DNA from: a virus
Length of the DNA stretch: 48,192 nucleotides
Strand: one strand, 5' to 3'
IMG/VR virus record: IMGVR_UViG_3300031659_002244
Span: 1 to 48,192 of that record
Position 1 is the first letter of the stretch, and each line of letters starts with the position of its first letter. Both the position numbers and the translations under genes were made by a program. Positions 13,285-20,672 of this stretch are shown in pieces. The notes below the pieces were generated by a model. The model had not been told where the DNA came from. It ran no database searches and saw only the letters and a list, made by a program, of their open reading frames with translations.

Positions 13285-13620
13285 TTAGTTTTTTGGATTA
13301 TATAATCGTATATGATTCCCTCCGATAATGCAAGAGATATTGCCCTTAGCATAATTAAAAATAACAGCCCATTGTTTGTTATTTGGATTCATTAGCAATT
13401 CCATAGAAAGCAATGTTTTATGTTTATCATCATTAACAACACCACTAGCAGCTAACCACAGTCTGTAATCATTTTCTGACATATCCTTTATAAATTCACT
13501 TGTATTACAATACAATAATATATCAGTCAATGGAACTGTTTTCTCATGCTGTCTATCTACAATTGGTGTATTGCCTAAAATAAATAATAAACATAAGCCA
13601 ATTAATAATAACTTTTTCAT
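13285..13620 (-). CDS. Exported hypothetical protein
   Basis: This 111-residue protein has a clear signal peptide (MKKLLLIGLCLLFILG). The mature part holds two Cys (LLYCNTSEF, ISCIIGG) that may form a disulfide in the periplasm. It precedes the HtrA gene in the same direction and may be functionally linked, but no family is recognised. Confidence 0.7.
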   Translation of the reverse strand: MKKLLLIGLCLLFILGNTPIVDRQHEKTVPLTDILLYCNTSEFIKDMSENDYRLWLAASGVVNDDKHKTLLSMELLMNPNNKQWAVIFNYAKGNISCIIGGNHIRLYNPKN

Positions 13621-13621
13621 C

Positions 13622-13888
13622 TTACCTTACCTCAAATTTTGACTGAGTATGTTTTTTCTTCATCTTTGTCATAACTTCTGTAAAATCTTTTGTAGGTTTC
13701 ATTCTACCTTTTGTTGACTCTAACCTTGCTAAGTCAACAATCCTACCAGAACCAACAATACGGATGATATTCCCTTCATCTTTACAGGAAGGGCATGGTG
13801 TATTCAATGGTATATCCATATTGGCTATTGTCTGAAACTCTTCATAATGGTGATTGCAAGACTCACACTCAAAATCGTATAGTGGCAT
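13622..13888 (-). CDS. FmdB-family zinc ribbon protein
   Basis: This 88-residue protein starts MPLYDFECESCNHHYEEFQ and continues CPSCKDEGNIIRIVGSGRI, the FmdB-type zinc ribbon with two CxxC pairs. Members are small putative regulatory or assembly proteins of uncertain function. It abuts the next gene (1 nt gap) and lies beside a SprT-like protease. Confidence 0.85.
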   Translation of the reverse strand: MPLYDFECESCNHHYEEFQTIANMDIPLNTPCPSCKDEGNIIRIVGSGRIVDLARLESTKGRMKPTKDFTEVMTKMKKKHTQSKFEVR

Positions 13889-13889
13889 A

Positions 13890-14291
13890 TTAAATACTTA
13901 CTCCTAATGGTATTTCAAACTGGTTTAATTTACTTTTCCATTTCATAAATGACTTTCCATGATCTGTTTTATTCAATAACATCCACTGCCATTGATGTAT
14001 CATTTCATGTGCTAAAGTATATATAAAATATGATTTATTGTAAAACTTATTATCTATAGAAAGTTCACCAAATACATATTCACCAGACATCCAGCCAATA
14101 TGCTCTGCATAACAATCATGTTTTCTCTTTATTGATATATCATAAAAAGGATGTATAATATTATTAAAGATTTCCTCATTCAAGATATTTGTCCATCTCG
14201 TTATCAAGTGCTTCGATGGAATAAATAGTTTATGTTGATTCTTATTTTCCCGAATAGTTCTAATAACAATATTATCTTTTTTGATATACAT
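13890..14291 (-). CDS. SprT-like zinc metalloprotease
   Basis: This 133-residue protein contains AHEMIHQWQW (HExxH with the catalytic Glu), with a third His in DHGKSFMKWK, as in SprT/Spartan-type peptidases. Spartan family members degrade proteins crosslinked to DNA; phage members are uncharacterised. The zinc ribbon found at the C-terminus of SprT is absent, although the neighbouring gene encodes a separate zinc ribbon. Confidence 0.8.
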   Translation of the reverse strand: MYIKKDNIVIRTIRENKNQHKLFIPSKHLITRWTNILNEEIFNNIIHPFYDISIKRKHDCYAEHIGWMSGEYVFGELSIDNKFYNKSYFIYTLAHEMIHQWQWMLLNKTDHGKSFMKWKSKLNQFEIPLGVSI

Positions 14292-14294
14292 TGT

Positions 14295-14606
14295 TTACCT
14301 CATGCTCTCTGGTCTACCACCTTTACTGCGAGTTACTATCGTTTGTGACACACTTGAGCCTTGAGCAGTTTTAATAGCTGAAAAATCTTGTTTAACATTA
14401 TATTGACAAGTAATGACAATTTCTAAAAATGTACTTTCATACATCGAACCATTCCATTTCAATATAAAAACATGGTCATCTTCATCATCTATTTCCACCT
14501 TAATATATTTCTGTTTAACTGCTTCCAGAACACTAGCTTTCTTTTGTACTTTTTTTCGTGTATTGATTTTTATATCAACAACGGTATTTAAATCAACTCC
14601 ACTCAT
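14295..14606 (-). CDS. Hypothetical protein
   Basis: This 103-residue protein has a basic N-terminal half (INTRKKVQKKASVLEAVKQKY) and a beta-rich middle. No family is recognised. It sits 3 nt from each neighbour in a compact operon. Confidence 0.65.
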   Translation of the reverse strand: MSGVDLNTVVDIKINTRKKVQKKASVLEAVKQKYIKVEIDDEDDHVFILKWNGSMYESTFLEIVITCQYNVKQDFSAIKTAQGSSVSQTIVTRSKGGRPESMR

Positions 14607-14609
14607 TAC

Positions 14610-15044
14610 CTATACCTTTCTATAAAGATTAGGGAAAACTTCCAGAACCAACTTTTCAGTCAATCCCTTTACCTTGAGCTTCTTCTTTAACATCTGCTCA
14701 AATACAAGCGATTCATCTTTGTTCATTGATTCTAAAATCTGAATCAACAACTCTTCAATTCTTTTCTCTTTCAATCCATCTGATTTAGCATGACCATTGA
14801 CGAAAATAGAACACTTTGGCATAACTGTAAACAGTGAAACTTCATTTAAACCAAGTGGAGCAATATCCGCAACATACTTCGGAAACTTCTCAGGAACATT
14901 CCATTGTATGCTAGGATCAAATGTTCCTTGTAACACAAATCTAAACGAATCATTAGTTTTATACTCTTCGAGTATATTCTTTTTTTCCTGTCGTGTTTTT
15001 GCTTCAGAAATCTTCTTAAATACTTCAGAAATATATTCTGTCAT
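14610..15044 (-). CDS. Conserved T4-like phage protein (DUF6433-like)
   Basis: This 144-residue protein resembles, from memory, the DUF6433 family of T4-like phages: SEAKTRQEKKNILEEY, FVLQGTFDPSIQWNVPE, and a C-terminal LVLEVFP. Its role is unknown. It overlaps the RNase H gene by 4 nt (ATGA), and this pairing is also typical of T4-like phages. Confidence 0.65.
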   Translation of the reverse strand: MTEYISEVFKKISEAKTRQEKKNILEEYKTNDSFRFVLQGTFDPSIQWNVPEKFPKYVADIAPLGLNEVSLFTVMPKCSIFVNGHAKSDGLKEKRIEELLIQILESMNKDESLVFEQMLKKKLKVKGLTEKLVLEVFPNLYRKV

Positions 15045-15895
15045 CTTATAAAATCCTCCATGTGCTCCATTAAATATTTCAAACGGTTCGTAATAAAATA
15101 ATTCAATAACTGTCCTTGTCTCTGGACATCCTTCTTCTTTTCATAACTATCCATGATACTAGTAGAGATATTTTCAGGAATATATTCAAAATCAATCAAC
15201 TGCTGATTTCTCTTCCAATTCTCCGATAATCCATTAACCATTTCTGATTGTTCCATCCAGACTGCTAACTTCTTCTGTGTTATCGGTTTCTGTCTCACAC
15301 TCTGTACCATACAATCACCATCAGATAAGATATTAGGAACGCCATCACCTTTATCACCACGAATGATATGTTCTTTAAGGTATTTATAAGGGTTAGATGT
15401 CACCACCATCTTTTTTTGTATAGGTGAGTACTGTTTAATGTGTTTATATTTATGTAATTGTGAGAAATCCTTATCACTTGAGATAATAATGCTCTTTTCA
15501 TGGATATTCTTAGCCAATACAGCAATAACATCATCACCTTCAGCATGAGGCACAGCAATCACTTTATATGGAAAATGTGTATCAATCTCAACGATGATAT
15601 CATTAATGGTCTGAAACAGTGCTGACCAATCCATACCATCCTGTGTTTTCTGTTTCTCTCGTTTGACCTTACGATGTGCTTTGTAATACGGGAAAACTTC
15701 TTTTCTCCAGCTACCGTGACAATCGGTACAAATTACAATTTCACCATATTTATCTTTATGTTTTATCCGGTAATTCCTGATACTGTTAAGTACAAGATGC
15801 CGAATAAATTCATCTGTGATCTTTTCTTCATGGGAAGTTTTATGAGCTATCATAATGCTCCCAACTATAATATTACTGAAATCTAATAATATCAT
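15041..15895 (-). CDS. rnh: T4-type RNase H (5'-3' flap exonuclease)
   Basis: This 284-residue FEN-family nuclease removes RNA primers from Okazaki fragments. It has the acidic metal-binding motifs: LLDFSNI near the N-terminus, AEGDDVIAVLA, SSDKDFSQL, and GDKGDGVPNIL in the H3TH region. The length is close to T4 RNase H (305). A TATAAATA at 15381-15388 inside the frame is probably fortuitous. Confidence 0.93.
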   Translation of the reverse strand: MILLDFSNIIVGSIMIAHKTSHEEKITDEFIRHLVLNSIRNYRIKHKDKYGEIVICTDCHGSWRKEVFPYYKAHRKVKREKQKTQDGMDWSALFQTINDIIVEIDTHFPYKVIAVPHAEGDDVIAVLAKNIHEKSIIISSDKDFSQLHKYKHIKQYSPIQKKMVVTSNPYKYLKEHIIRGDKGDGVPNILSDGDCMVQSVRQKPITQKKLAVWMEQSEMVNGLSENWKRNQQLIDFEYIPENISTSIMDSYEKKKDVQRQGQLLNYFITNRLKYLMEHMEDFIR

Positions 15896-16149
15896 ATCAT
15901 GCCCTCTATCACTGTATAATCAGTAATCGAATCTAAACGAAAACTTCTCCACGCACCTTTATCGATATCCCATACAGCAATAACATCAAGATTTTCTTTT
16001 TTCGTTGTAGCACTTGGAGTAGATTCAGGCAACAATGATTCATGTAAACTACAATTCATTGTCCGTTCTTCACCATTCACTTTAGTGAAATTCACCTTCA
16101 TCAAATTTCTCTTCAATCCTTCAACCAATATATCCCGCTTCATCGTCAT
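15892..16149 (-). CDS. DUF2693-like protein
   Basis: This 85-residue protein has the DUF2693 pattern: a KVNFTKVNGEERTMNCSL strand pair, LPE, and DVIAVWDIDKGAWRSFRLDS. Such proteins are common in T4-like phages; function unknown. ATG at 16149 is chosen because AAAGGGAA lies 5-7 nt upstream. The gene overlaps both neighbours. Confidence 0.7.
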   Translation of the reverse strand: MTMKRDILVEGLKRNLMKVNFTKVNGEERTMNCSLHESLLPESTPSATTKKENLDVIAVWDIDKGAWRSFRLDSITDYTVIEGMI

Positions 16150-16594
16150 AATATTCCCTTTCAATATGCTCAATATAATTCACTTCACGTTTATGCTTAA
16201 ATATTTCAACCTTTGAATACTTCTTTAATAAATTTATACCATCTTCATTCTTATAACTTTCTTCATAATGAAACTCTTTAATACCCGACTGTAATATTAA
16301 CTTAGCACAATCAACACATGGAGCATAGGTACAAAACATATAAGAATCTTGTCCTGACTCTGTAGACTTTGCTAACTTTAAAATTGCATTAGCTTCAGCA
16401 TGAAGAACTTCTGGTTTAGTCTTATCGTTCTCTTCACAAACATTAGAACCACCAACAGGCATTCCATTGTATCCGATAGAAATAATACGTTCATCCTTTA
16501 CAATGATACACCCAACCTTCAACCTTTCAGCAGAAGATAACTTTCCATATCTACGAGCTACATCTAAATGTGCTTCGATATATTTACTTTTCAT
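16121..16594 (-). CDS. cd: dCMP deaminase
   Basis: This 157-residue enzyme turns dCMP into dUMP for thymidylate synthesis. Zinc and catalytic motifs are HAEANAI (His, Glu) and APCVDCAK (two Cys). GYNGMPVGG is the family's substrate region. Length matches family members. An in-frame TTG at 16612 is rejected in favour of the ATG at 16594. Together with ThyX it forms a dTMP route. Confidence 0.93.
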   Translation of the reverse strand: MKSKYIEAHLDVARRYGKLSSAERLKVGCIIVKDERIISIGYNGMPVGGSNVCEENDKTKPEVLHAEANAILKLAKSTESGQDSYMFCTYAPCVDCAKLILQSGIKEFHYEESYKNEDGINLLKKYSKVEIFKHKREVNYIEHIEREYYDDEAGYIG

Positions 16595-16814
16595 TAAACC
16601 ACGTTTCCTCAATTATTGCTACAGGACTTTCAATCTTTTCCTCTACAACAGAAAATTCTTCATTGAATGTTTTCTGAATATACTCCGTACCACCAATAAC
16701 CATATCCTTTGATGTAGCTAAATCCTTAATCAAAAGTTTTGCATTATCTGGTTTCTGAATCATCAGAGAACACAAGATGAAAAACAAAACTATAATAATA
16801 AAATTCTTAAACAT
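16584..16814 (-). CDS. Small membrane-anchored protein
   Basis: This 76-residue protein has an N-terminal membrane helix (FIIIVLFFILCSLMI), then a charged soluble part. It could be an uncleaved signal anchor. It overlaps the dCMP deaminase gene by 11 nt and touches the upstream gene. No family is recognised. Confidence 0.65.
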   Translation of the reverse strand: MFKNFIIIVLFFILCSLMIQKPDNAKLLIKDLATSKDMVIGGTEYIQKTFNEEFSVVEEKIESPVAIIEETWFNEK

Positions 16815-17689
16815 TAGAATACTCCTAGTAAAATAGTTTGAGCATTAATCCGTCCAGTAACTTCCTGTCCCTTAGTCTTCATCTGCTTCATATTCTTATT
16901 CAGAGTCCTCTTTGTTAAAGCACTCAATACCTCTTCAGGTTTTCGTGCGGTCTTCTGTGTCGATGTATTACTATCAAACCCTGTAATGGTACAACCCTTG
17001 ACACTAAGACCTCTAATACTGTTCTCAGCGTAGTATACACCAAGTTTATTGTACTTAGTATTATAAACCCACAACTCTGTAGCACCAATAACCTTCTCTG
17101 GATTCACACTAACCAATCTAAGGTCTTTATGTTCCACTTGATATTTCAACTTAGAAACAAGTCGAGTTGCAGATAAAGTTTTCTTCTTTCTAGGTTTCCT
17201 CTGTGCTGTAGAGTTTTTAATAAGACGGTCAATGTCATCTACAATGATACCATAAAAATCCATAATCTTCTTGTGGTACTTAGGTTTCAAATGTCCCCAA
17301 GCTTCGTTTAGATAATCATCATCTGCGTTATATACATCAACAGTTTCATTATAACAATCTATATAATATTGTCGCATCTTTCGAGCATGAACAGACTTAC
17401 AACCCATATTAACTAAATGAGTATAACAATCATATTTTCCTTTAAAATCACTATCAACGAAATCATCAACCTTACCTTCAATCTCACCAATAAAACCAGA
17501 AACCTGCTCTTTGATCCTATCTTGAATAGAAACTTTAGGTTTTTCAGGTTTATCTTTTGTAGACTCTACCTTTACTGCTTTCAAAGGTTTTAATGAAGGG
17601 TCTTGAAATGTACCATCAATAATTGGAACAGCTCTAGTAACTCCATCTACACACAACATAATATCGTAACTCATAATTTCTTTCTCCAT
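16814..17689 (-). CDS. Conserved marine-phage protein of unknown function
   Basis: This 291-residue protein starts with a short strand-rich segment (SYDIMLCVDGVTRAVPI), has a helical middle and a basic patch (RKPRKKKTL). The C-terminal domain contains KLKYQVEHKDLRLVSVNP, ELWVYNTKYNKLGVYYA and RINAQTILL. I recall similar proteins in marine T4-like phages without assigned function. The basic patch suggests nucleic acid contact, but that is inference. It shares single-base overlaps with both neighbours. Confidence 0.7.
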   Translation of the reverse strand: MEKEIMSYDIMLCVDGVTRAVPIIDGTFQDPSLKPLKAVKVESTKDKPEKPKVSIQDRIKEQVSGFIGEIEGKVDDFVDSDFKGKYDCYTHLVNMGCKSVHARKMRQYYIDCYNETVDVYNADDDYLNEAWGHLKPKYHKKIMDFYGIIVDDIDRLIKNSTAQRKPRKKKTLSATRLVSKLKYQVEHKDLRLVSVNPEKVIGATELWVYNTKYNKLGVYYAENSIRGLSVKGCTITGFDSNTSTQKTARKPEEVLSALTKRTLNKNMKQMKTKGQEVTGRINAQTILLGVF

Positions 17690-17955
17690 TATAAATGCAT
17701 TTTTCCTAATCCAAATAAAGCAATTAGGATTACAATCACGTTTAATAAAATAAGGTTTGCACTACTTCTCAAATAAGCATTAATAATATGCAATGATGAA
17801 CCCACTAACTGAATCAAAAATATAGTGGTAATACTAGCATTATCACCATGCCATGCCATCAATAAATAAATACTAATGAAACATAATGAACCAACTGTTT
17901 CACAAAATAAACGAAACCTATTATTTTTCCAATCATCTACTAACCAACTTTTCAT
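17689..17955 (-). CDS. Three-helix membrane protein
   Basis: This 88-residue protein has three hydrophobic stretches (about residues 20-36, 40-60, 64-85), and a charged N-terminus (DDWKNNRFR) likely in the cytoplasm. No family is recognised. It follows an acidic protein from the strong early promoter at 18259-18294. Confidence 0.7.
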   Translation of the reverse strand: MKSWLVDDWKNNRFRLFCETVGSLCFISIYLLMAWHGDNASITTIFLIQLVGSSLHIINAYLRSSANLILLNVIVILIALFGLGKMHL

Positions 17956-17964
17956 ATCTTCACC

Positions 17965-18225
17965 TCAATTATCGGATACTGTCATTATATATTCTTTTCC
18001 TTTAATCATACGTTCTGGATAAATTGCTTGATTCATCAGTTCTGATTCGTCTTCAGCTAACTTATCAATATTATTGTCAAGCCATTTCTCATATTCAGCT
18101 TCTTGAACTTTATTATAATATTGCTCATCCATCTCAGGGTCGCCAGATTCGTTAATAGAATCCAACCAAGCTTCGAAATCACCTTCATCTAAATCTTCAT
18201 CGAATTCGTCATCCCATACACTCAT
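17965..18225 (-). CDS. Very acidic early protein
   Basis: This 86-residue protein is dominated by Asp and Glu (DDEFDEDLDEGDFEAW), with aromatic residues spaced between. Its charge pattern could mimic DNA, as in some phage anti-restriction or polymerase-binding proteins, but this is only an inference. It is the first gene after a consensus sigma-70 promoter, with AGGAGA, so it should be among the most strongly expressed early products. Confidence 0.7.
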   Translation of the reverse strand: MSVWDDEFDEDLDEGDFEAWLDSINESGDPEMDEQYYNKVQEAEYEKWLDNNIDKLAEDESELMNQAIYPERMIKGKEYIMTVSDN

Positions 18226-18258
18226 TGGAAAATCTCCTATTCGTTAATTGTTATAACT

Positions 18259-18294
18259 ATTATATCAAAGAAAAGTAGACCTGTCAAGGAAAAA
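18259..18294 (-). promoter_or_regulatory. Consensus early promoter (TTGACA-N17-TATAAT)
   Basis: TTTTTCC (18288-18294), TTGACA (18282-18287), a 17-nt spacer and TATAAT (18259-18264): a full sigma-70 consensus. The leader of about 27 nt carries AGGAGA for the acidic protein gene. Confidence 0.9.
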
Positions 18295-18313
18295 CATTAG
18301 AAAAGAGGATCTG

Positions 18314-18386
18314 TAAGTCGTTGTTTCTAAAGGATTAACAAAATAAATTGAAAAAAGATTGTAACCCCTTATAAAACAACGACTTA
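18314..18386. repeat. Long hairpin ending the GAPDH unit, with a repeated 20-nt element
   Basis: TAAGTCGTTGTTT (18314-18326) and its exact complement (18374-18386) make a 13-bp stem that continues, with mismatches, to pair AAGGATTAAC with GTAACCCCTT. The stem includes the GAPDH stop codon. On the - strand the loop is T-rich. The 20 nt at 18314-18333 recur with one change at 34580-34599, in both cases just upstream of a TTGACA promoter. Confidence 0.75.
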
Positions 18387-19436
18387 TAAACCCTTTGTTT
18401 GTGGGGGCTTAGAGGAATTGGTCTTTTTAGTCAAATAATCCAGTAAATCAATGACTCTGCAGCAGTAACCATGCTCATTATCATACCATGCTAACAATTT
18501 CAAAAATCTCTTATTTAGCACGTTTGTGGAAAGGCAATCTACAACTGATGAAAATGTACTACCAATATAGTCAACTGAAACCAATGGCTCACATGATACA
18601 TCTATAATACCCTTCATTTTACCTTTAGATTCTTTATTGAACATTTCGTGAACTGACTCGATATCTACATCCGTCTGTAATTCAATCGACATATCTAGTA
18701 ATGAAACATTCGGAACAGGAACCCTGATAGACGAACCATCAAGTTTTCCTTCTAATTCTGGTAAAACAATTCCGACATTCTTAGCAGCACCCGTTGATGT
18801 TGGAATCATAGATAAAGTTGCAGCTCTTGCTCTACGCAAATCACAATGGGACGAATCTAATAGTGCTTGACCCATTGTAAATGAGTGAACCGTTGTAATG
18901 TAACCATGCTTGATACCATATTGTTTTTGTAATACTTTTAACAAAGGTGTCAAACAAGTAGTAGTGCATGAAGATGATGAAATAATATTATTTTCTTGTA
19001 CCTTGTATTCGGATTCATTCACTCCATATATTAACGTAGCATCTACATCTGCTGCTGGGGATGTAACAATAACATTTTTTGCACCAGCTTCGATATGTTG
19101 TGAAAGTGAATGCTTATCTGTAAACTTACCAGTTGAGTCAATAACATAATCAACCTCTAGTTCACCCCAAGGTAATTTTGCTGGAGTATTTCTATCAAAG
19201 TTAGGAATTGTTTTTCCGTTAATGATTATATTATCTAACTCACAGGAAACAACACCATCAAAATGTCCATGTATAGAATCATACTTAAAAAGATGAGCAC
19301 GAACATCAACCGTAGTTCTAGCATTTATACCGACAATATTATACTTCGGGTCATTAATCAATTTTCTAACTAAGTTTCTACCAATCCTACCGAAACCATT
19401 AAACGCTATATTAATCTTTTTATCTTTCTCTACCAT
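18384..19436 (-). CDS. gap: Glyceraldehyde-3-phosphate dehydrogenase
   Basis: This 350-residue enzyme has NGFGRIGR (14-20), the catalytic Cys157 in SSSSCTTTCLTP (usual SNASCTTNC), His184 in TVHSFTMGQ, RRARAATLSMIPTSTGAA, and the C-terminal WYDNEHGYCCR. It catalyses glycolytic/Calvin-type G3P oxidation or its reverse. The usual NAD-ribose-binding Asp in the IND motif is replaced (INARTT), with Arg next to it, which may relax or switch cofactor preference towards NADP. Start ATG at 19436 follows AAGGTGA; a GTG lies 3 nt earlier. GAPDH is rare phage cargo. Confidence 0.95.
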   Translation of the reverse strand: MVEKDKKINIAFNGFGRIGRNLVRKLINDPKYNIVGINARTTVDVRAHLFKYDSIHGHFDGVVSCELDNIIINGKTIPNFDRNTPAKLPWGELEVDYVIDSTGKFTDKHSLSQHIEAGAKNVIVTSPAADVDATLIYGVNESEYKVQENNIISSSSCTTTCLTPLLKVLQKQYGIKHGYITTVHSFTMGQALLDSSHCDLRRARAATLSMIPTSTGAAKNVGIVLPELEGKLDGSSIRVPVPNVSLLDMSIELQTDVDIESVHEMFNKESKGKMKGIIDVSCEPLVSVDYIGSTFSSVVDCLSTNVLNKRFLKLLAWYDNEHGYCCRVIDLLDYLTKKTNSSKPPQTKGL

Positions 19437-19939
19437 CACTCACCTTTCCATTTCATTTCAATTTTATCTTTGTAACAATCAAAGAAATATTTCATATCAC
19501 AAAACCAATACTTTTTATATTTTATACCATGCTCTAAGGCGTCTAATGTTCCAGTGTCATATACTACATAGGTTCCTTTTCTGGTAATCTTGATAAACAA
19601 TATCCAAACATCATTCTCATGGTTACAATCATGTACCACTTGACCTATCCATTCGTCTAATAGTCTAATGCTATTATTGTGAACCATTTGATGAAAAGGA
19701 AATTCTGCATAGTTCTTACACTCAGCTACAAAGTATGGATAATTCAACGGGGGAACAATATCACCACGCATTAACTTTATTTGTTCTGGTGAAAGTGTCT
19801 CTTTTCTAAATTCATTCTTACCACCTACAAATGCTCCGCTATTCGGAACTCTAATAAATGATTGACTATACAATTCAGAAAGAAAATTACAAACATCCCT
19901 CTCCCAACTCTTCCCTTTATTTTTAGATTTATTCGACAT
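19436..19939 (-). CDS. Putative PD-(D/E)XK endonuclease
   Basis: This 167-residue protein has NKGKSWERDVCNFL (first Glu), RVPNSGAFVGG, RGDIVPP (Asp) and YFVAECKNY (E-x-K), the order of a PD-(D/E)XK active site as in Holliday-junction resolvase or endonuclease families. Similar proteins occur in marine T4-like phages. It overlaps the zinc-ribbon gene by one base. The target (junction, host DNA, unmodified DNA) is unknown. Confidence 0.65.
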   Translation of the reverse strand: MSNKSKNKGKSWERDVCNFLSELYSQSFIRVPNSGAFVGGKNEFRKETLSPEQIKLMRGDIVPPLNYPYFVAECKNYAEFPFHQMVHNNSIRLLDEWIGQVVHDCNHENDVWILFIKITRKGTYVVYDTGTLDALEHGIKYKKYWFCDMKYFFDCYKDKIEMKWKGE

Positions 19940-20112
19940 TAATAATCAACTTCATCCTCTTCATCAACATCTCTTATGTAAACAGGTGATGCACAAAAAG
20001 GACAAAACTTTGGAATCATATCGGGTGTTTCACATTCCATAGCAAATGAATGTCCACACTCAGCACAACCAAACTTTTTTACTATATCTTCCTCTTCTTC
20101 GTATTCATCCAT
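19939..20112 (-). CDS. Small acidic zinc-ribbon protein
   Basis: This 57-residue frame has GCAECGHSF and FCPFCASPVYI, two CxxC pairs about 26 residues apart, in an acidic background (EYEEEED at the start, DVDEEDEVDY at the end). It overlaps the following nuclease gene by 1 nt (TAATG). Likely a rubredoxin-like or RNA-polymerase/ribosome-type zinc ribbon; function unknown. Confidence 0.75.
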   Translation of the reverse strand: MDEYEEEEDIVKKFGCAECGHSFAMECETPDMIPKFCPFCASPVYIRDVDEEDEVDY

Positions 20113-20118
20113 GTTAGT

Positions 20119-20661
20119 TCACACTCCATTTCTTTGTTTTTTTCTATATTTGGAATTATCTTTAGGTGTAGACCATTCTAAATTATCCACATGATTATTC
20201 CTAGTATCATCATCTTTATGATCTATAATTGCAGTTTCTCTAATAAACTCCTTTGCTGATTCTGGACATTTATCCCAATCTTCCTTTGGAATAGGAGGAT
20301 ATTCGTCAATAGGTTTCCATGCTTCCATAACTGCTCTATGACAATATAAGCTAATCTGAGAGAGATTCGGGTCTTTAGTCAATCTTTTATAATATGGAGA
20401 ATCTGGATCGGCGGTCAACTTTTGTTGTGTCTGTGCGTACTCATAATCTTCAAACAATTCTGGACTATCTTTTATATTAAATCTTAACGTGACAGTACGA
20501 GGGACTTTATATCCATCTGTGATTTTCTCATATTTTGGATTTAATATCCTATGTTTATTCCTTCTTGTACTAAGAATTCTTCCATCTTTAGAGACAAAAT
20601 AATTAGGAACTTCAACTCCATATTTTGTAATTGATTTAAACTCCTCTTCACCTAAATCCAT
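20119..20661 (-). CDS. HNH homing endonuclease with NUMOD4-like start
   Basis: This 180-residue protein begins with a NUMOD4-like segment (VPNYFVSKDGRILSTRRNKHR). The C-terminal half is an HNH_3 nuclease: YCHRAVMEAWKP, IIDHKDDDTRNNHVDNLEWST. It sits 11 nt after the nrdJ stop. Free-standing HNH genes beside ribonucleotide reductase genes are well known in T4-like phages, so nrdJ of related phages is the likely homing target. Confidence 0.9.
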   Translation of the reverse strand: MDLGEEEFKSITKYGVEVPNYFVSKDGRILSTRRNKHRILNPKYEKITDGYKVPRTVTLRFNIKDSPELFEDYEYAQTQQKLTADPDSPYYKRLTKDPNLSQISLYCHRAVMEAWKPIDEYPPIPKEDWDKCPESAKEFIRETAIIDHKDDDTRNNHVDNLEWSTPKDNSKYRKKQRNGV

Positions 20662-20672
20662 ATCGACTCCTA

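Noticed and set aside
15381-15388. TATAAATA (- strand) inside the RNase H gene as a late promoter
   Set aside because: It is within a coding sequence and no late gene follows closely; in AT-rich DNA an 8-mer can occur by chance. Similar intragenic copies (about 4540 and 30425) were also left out.
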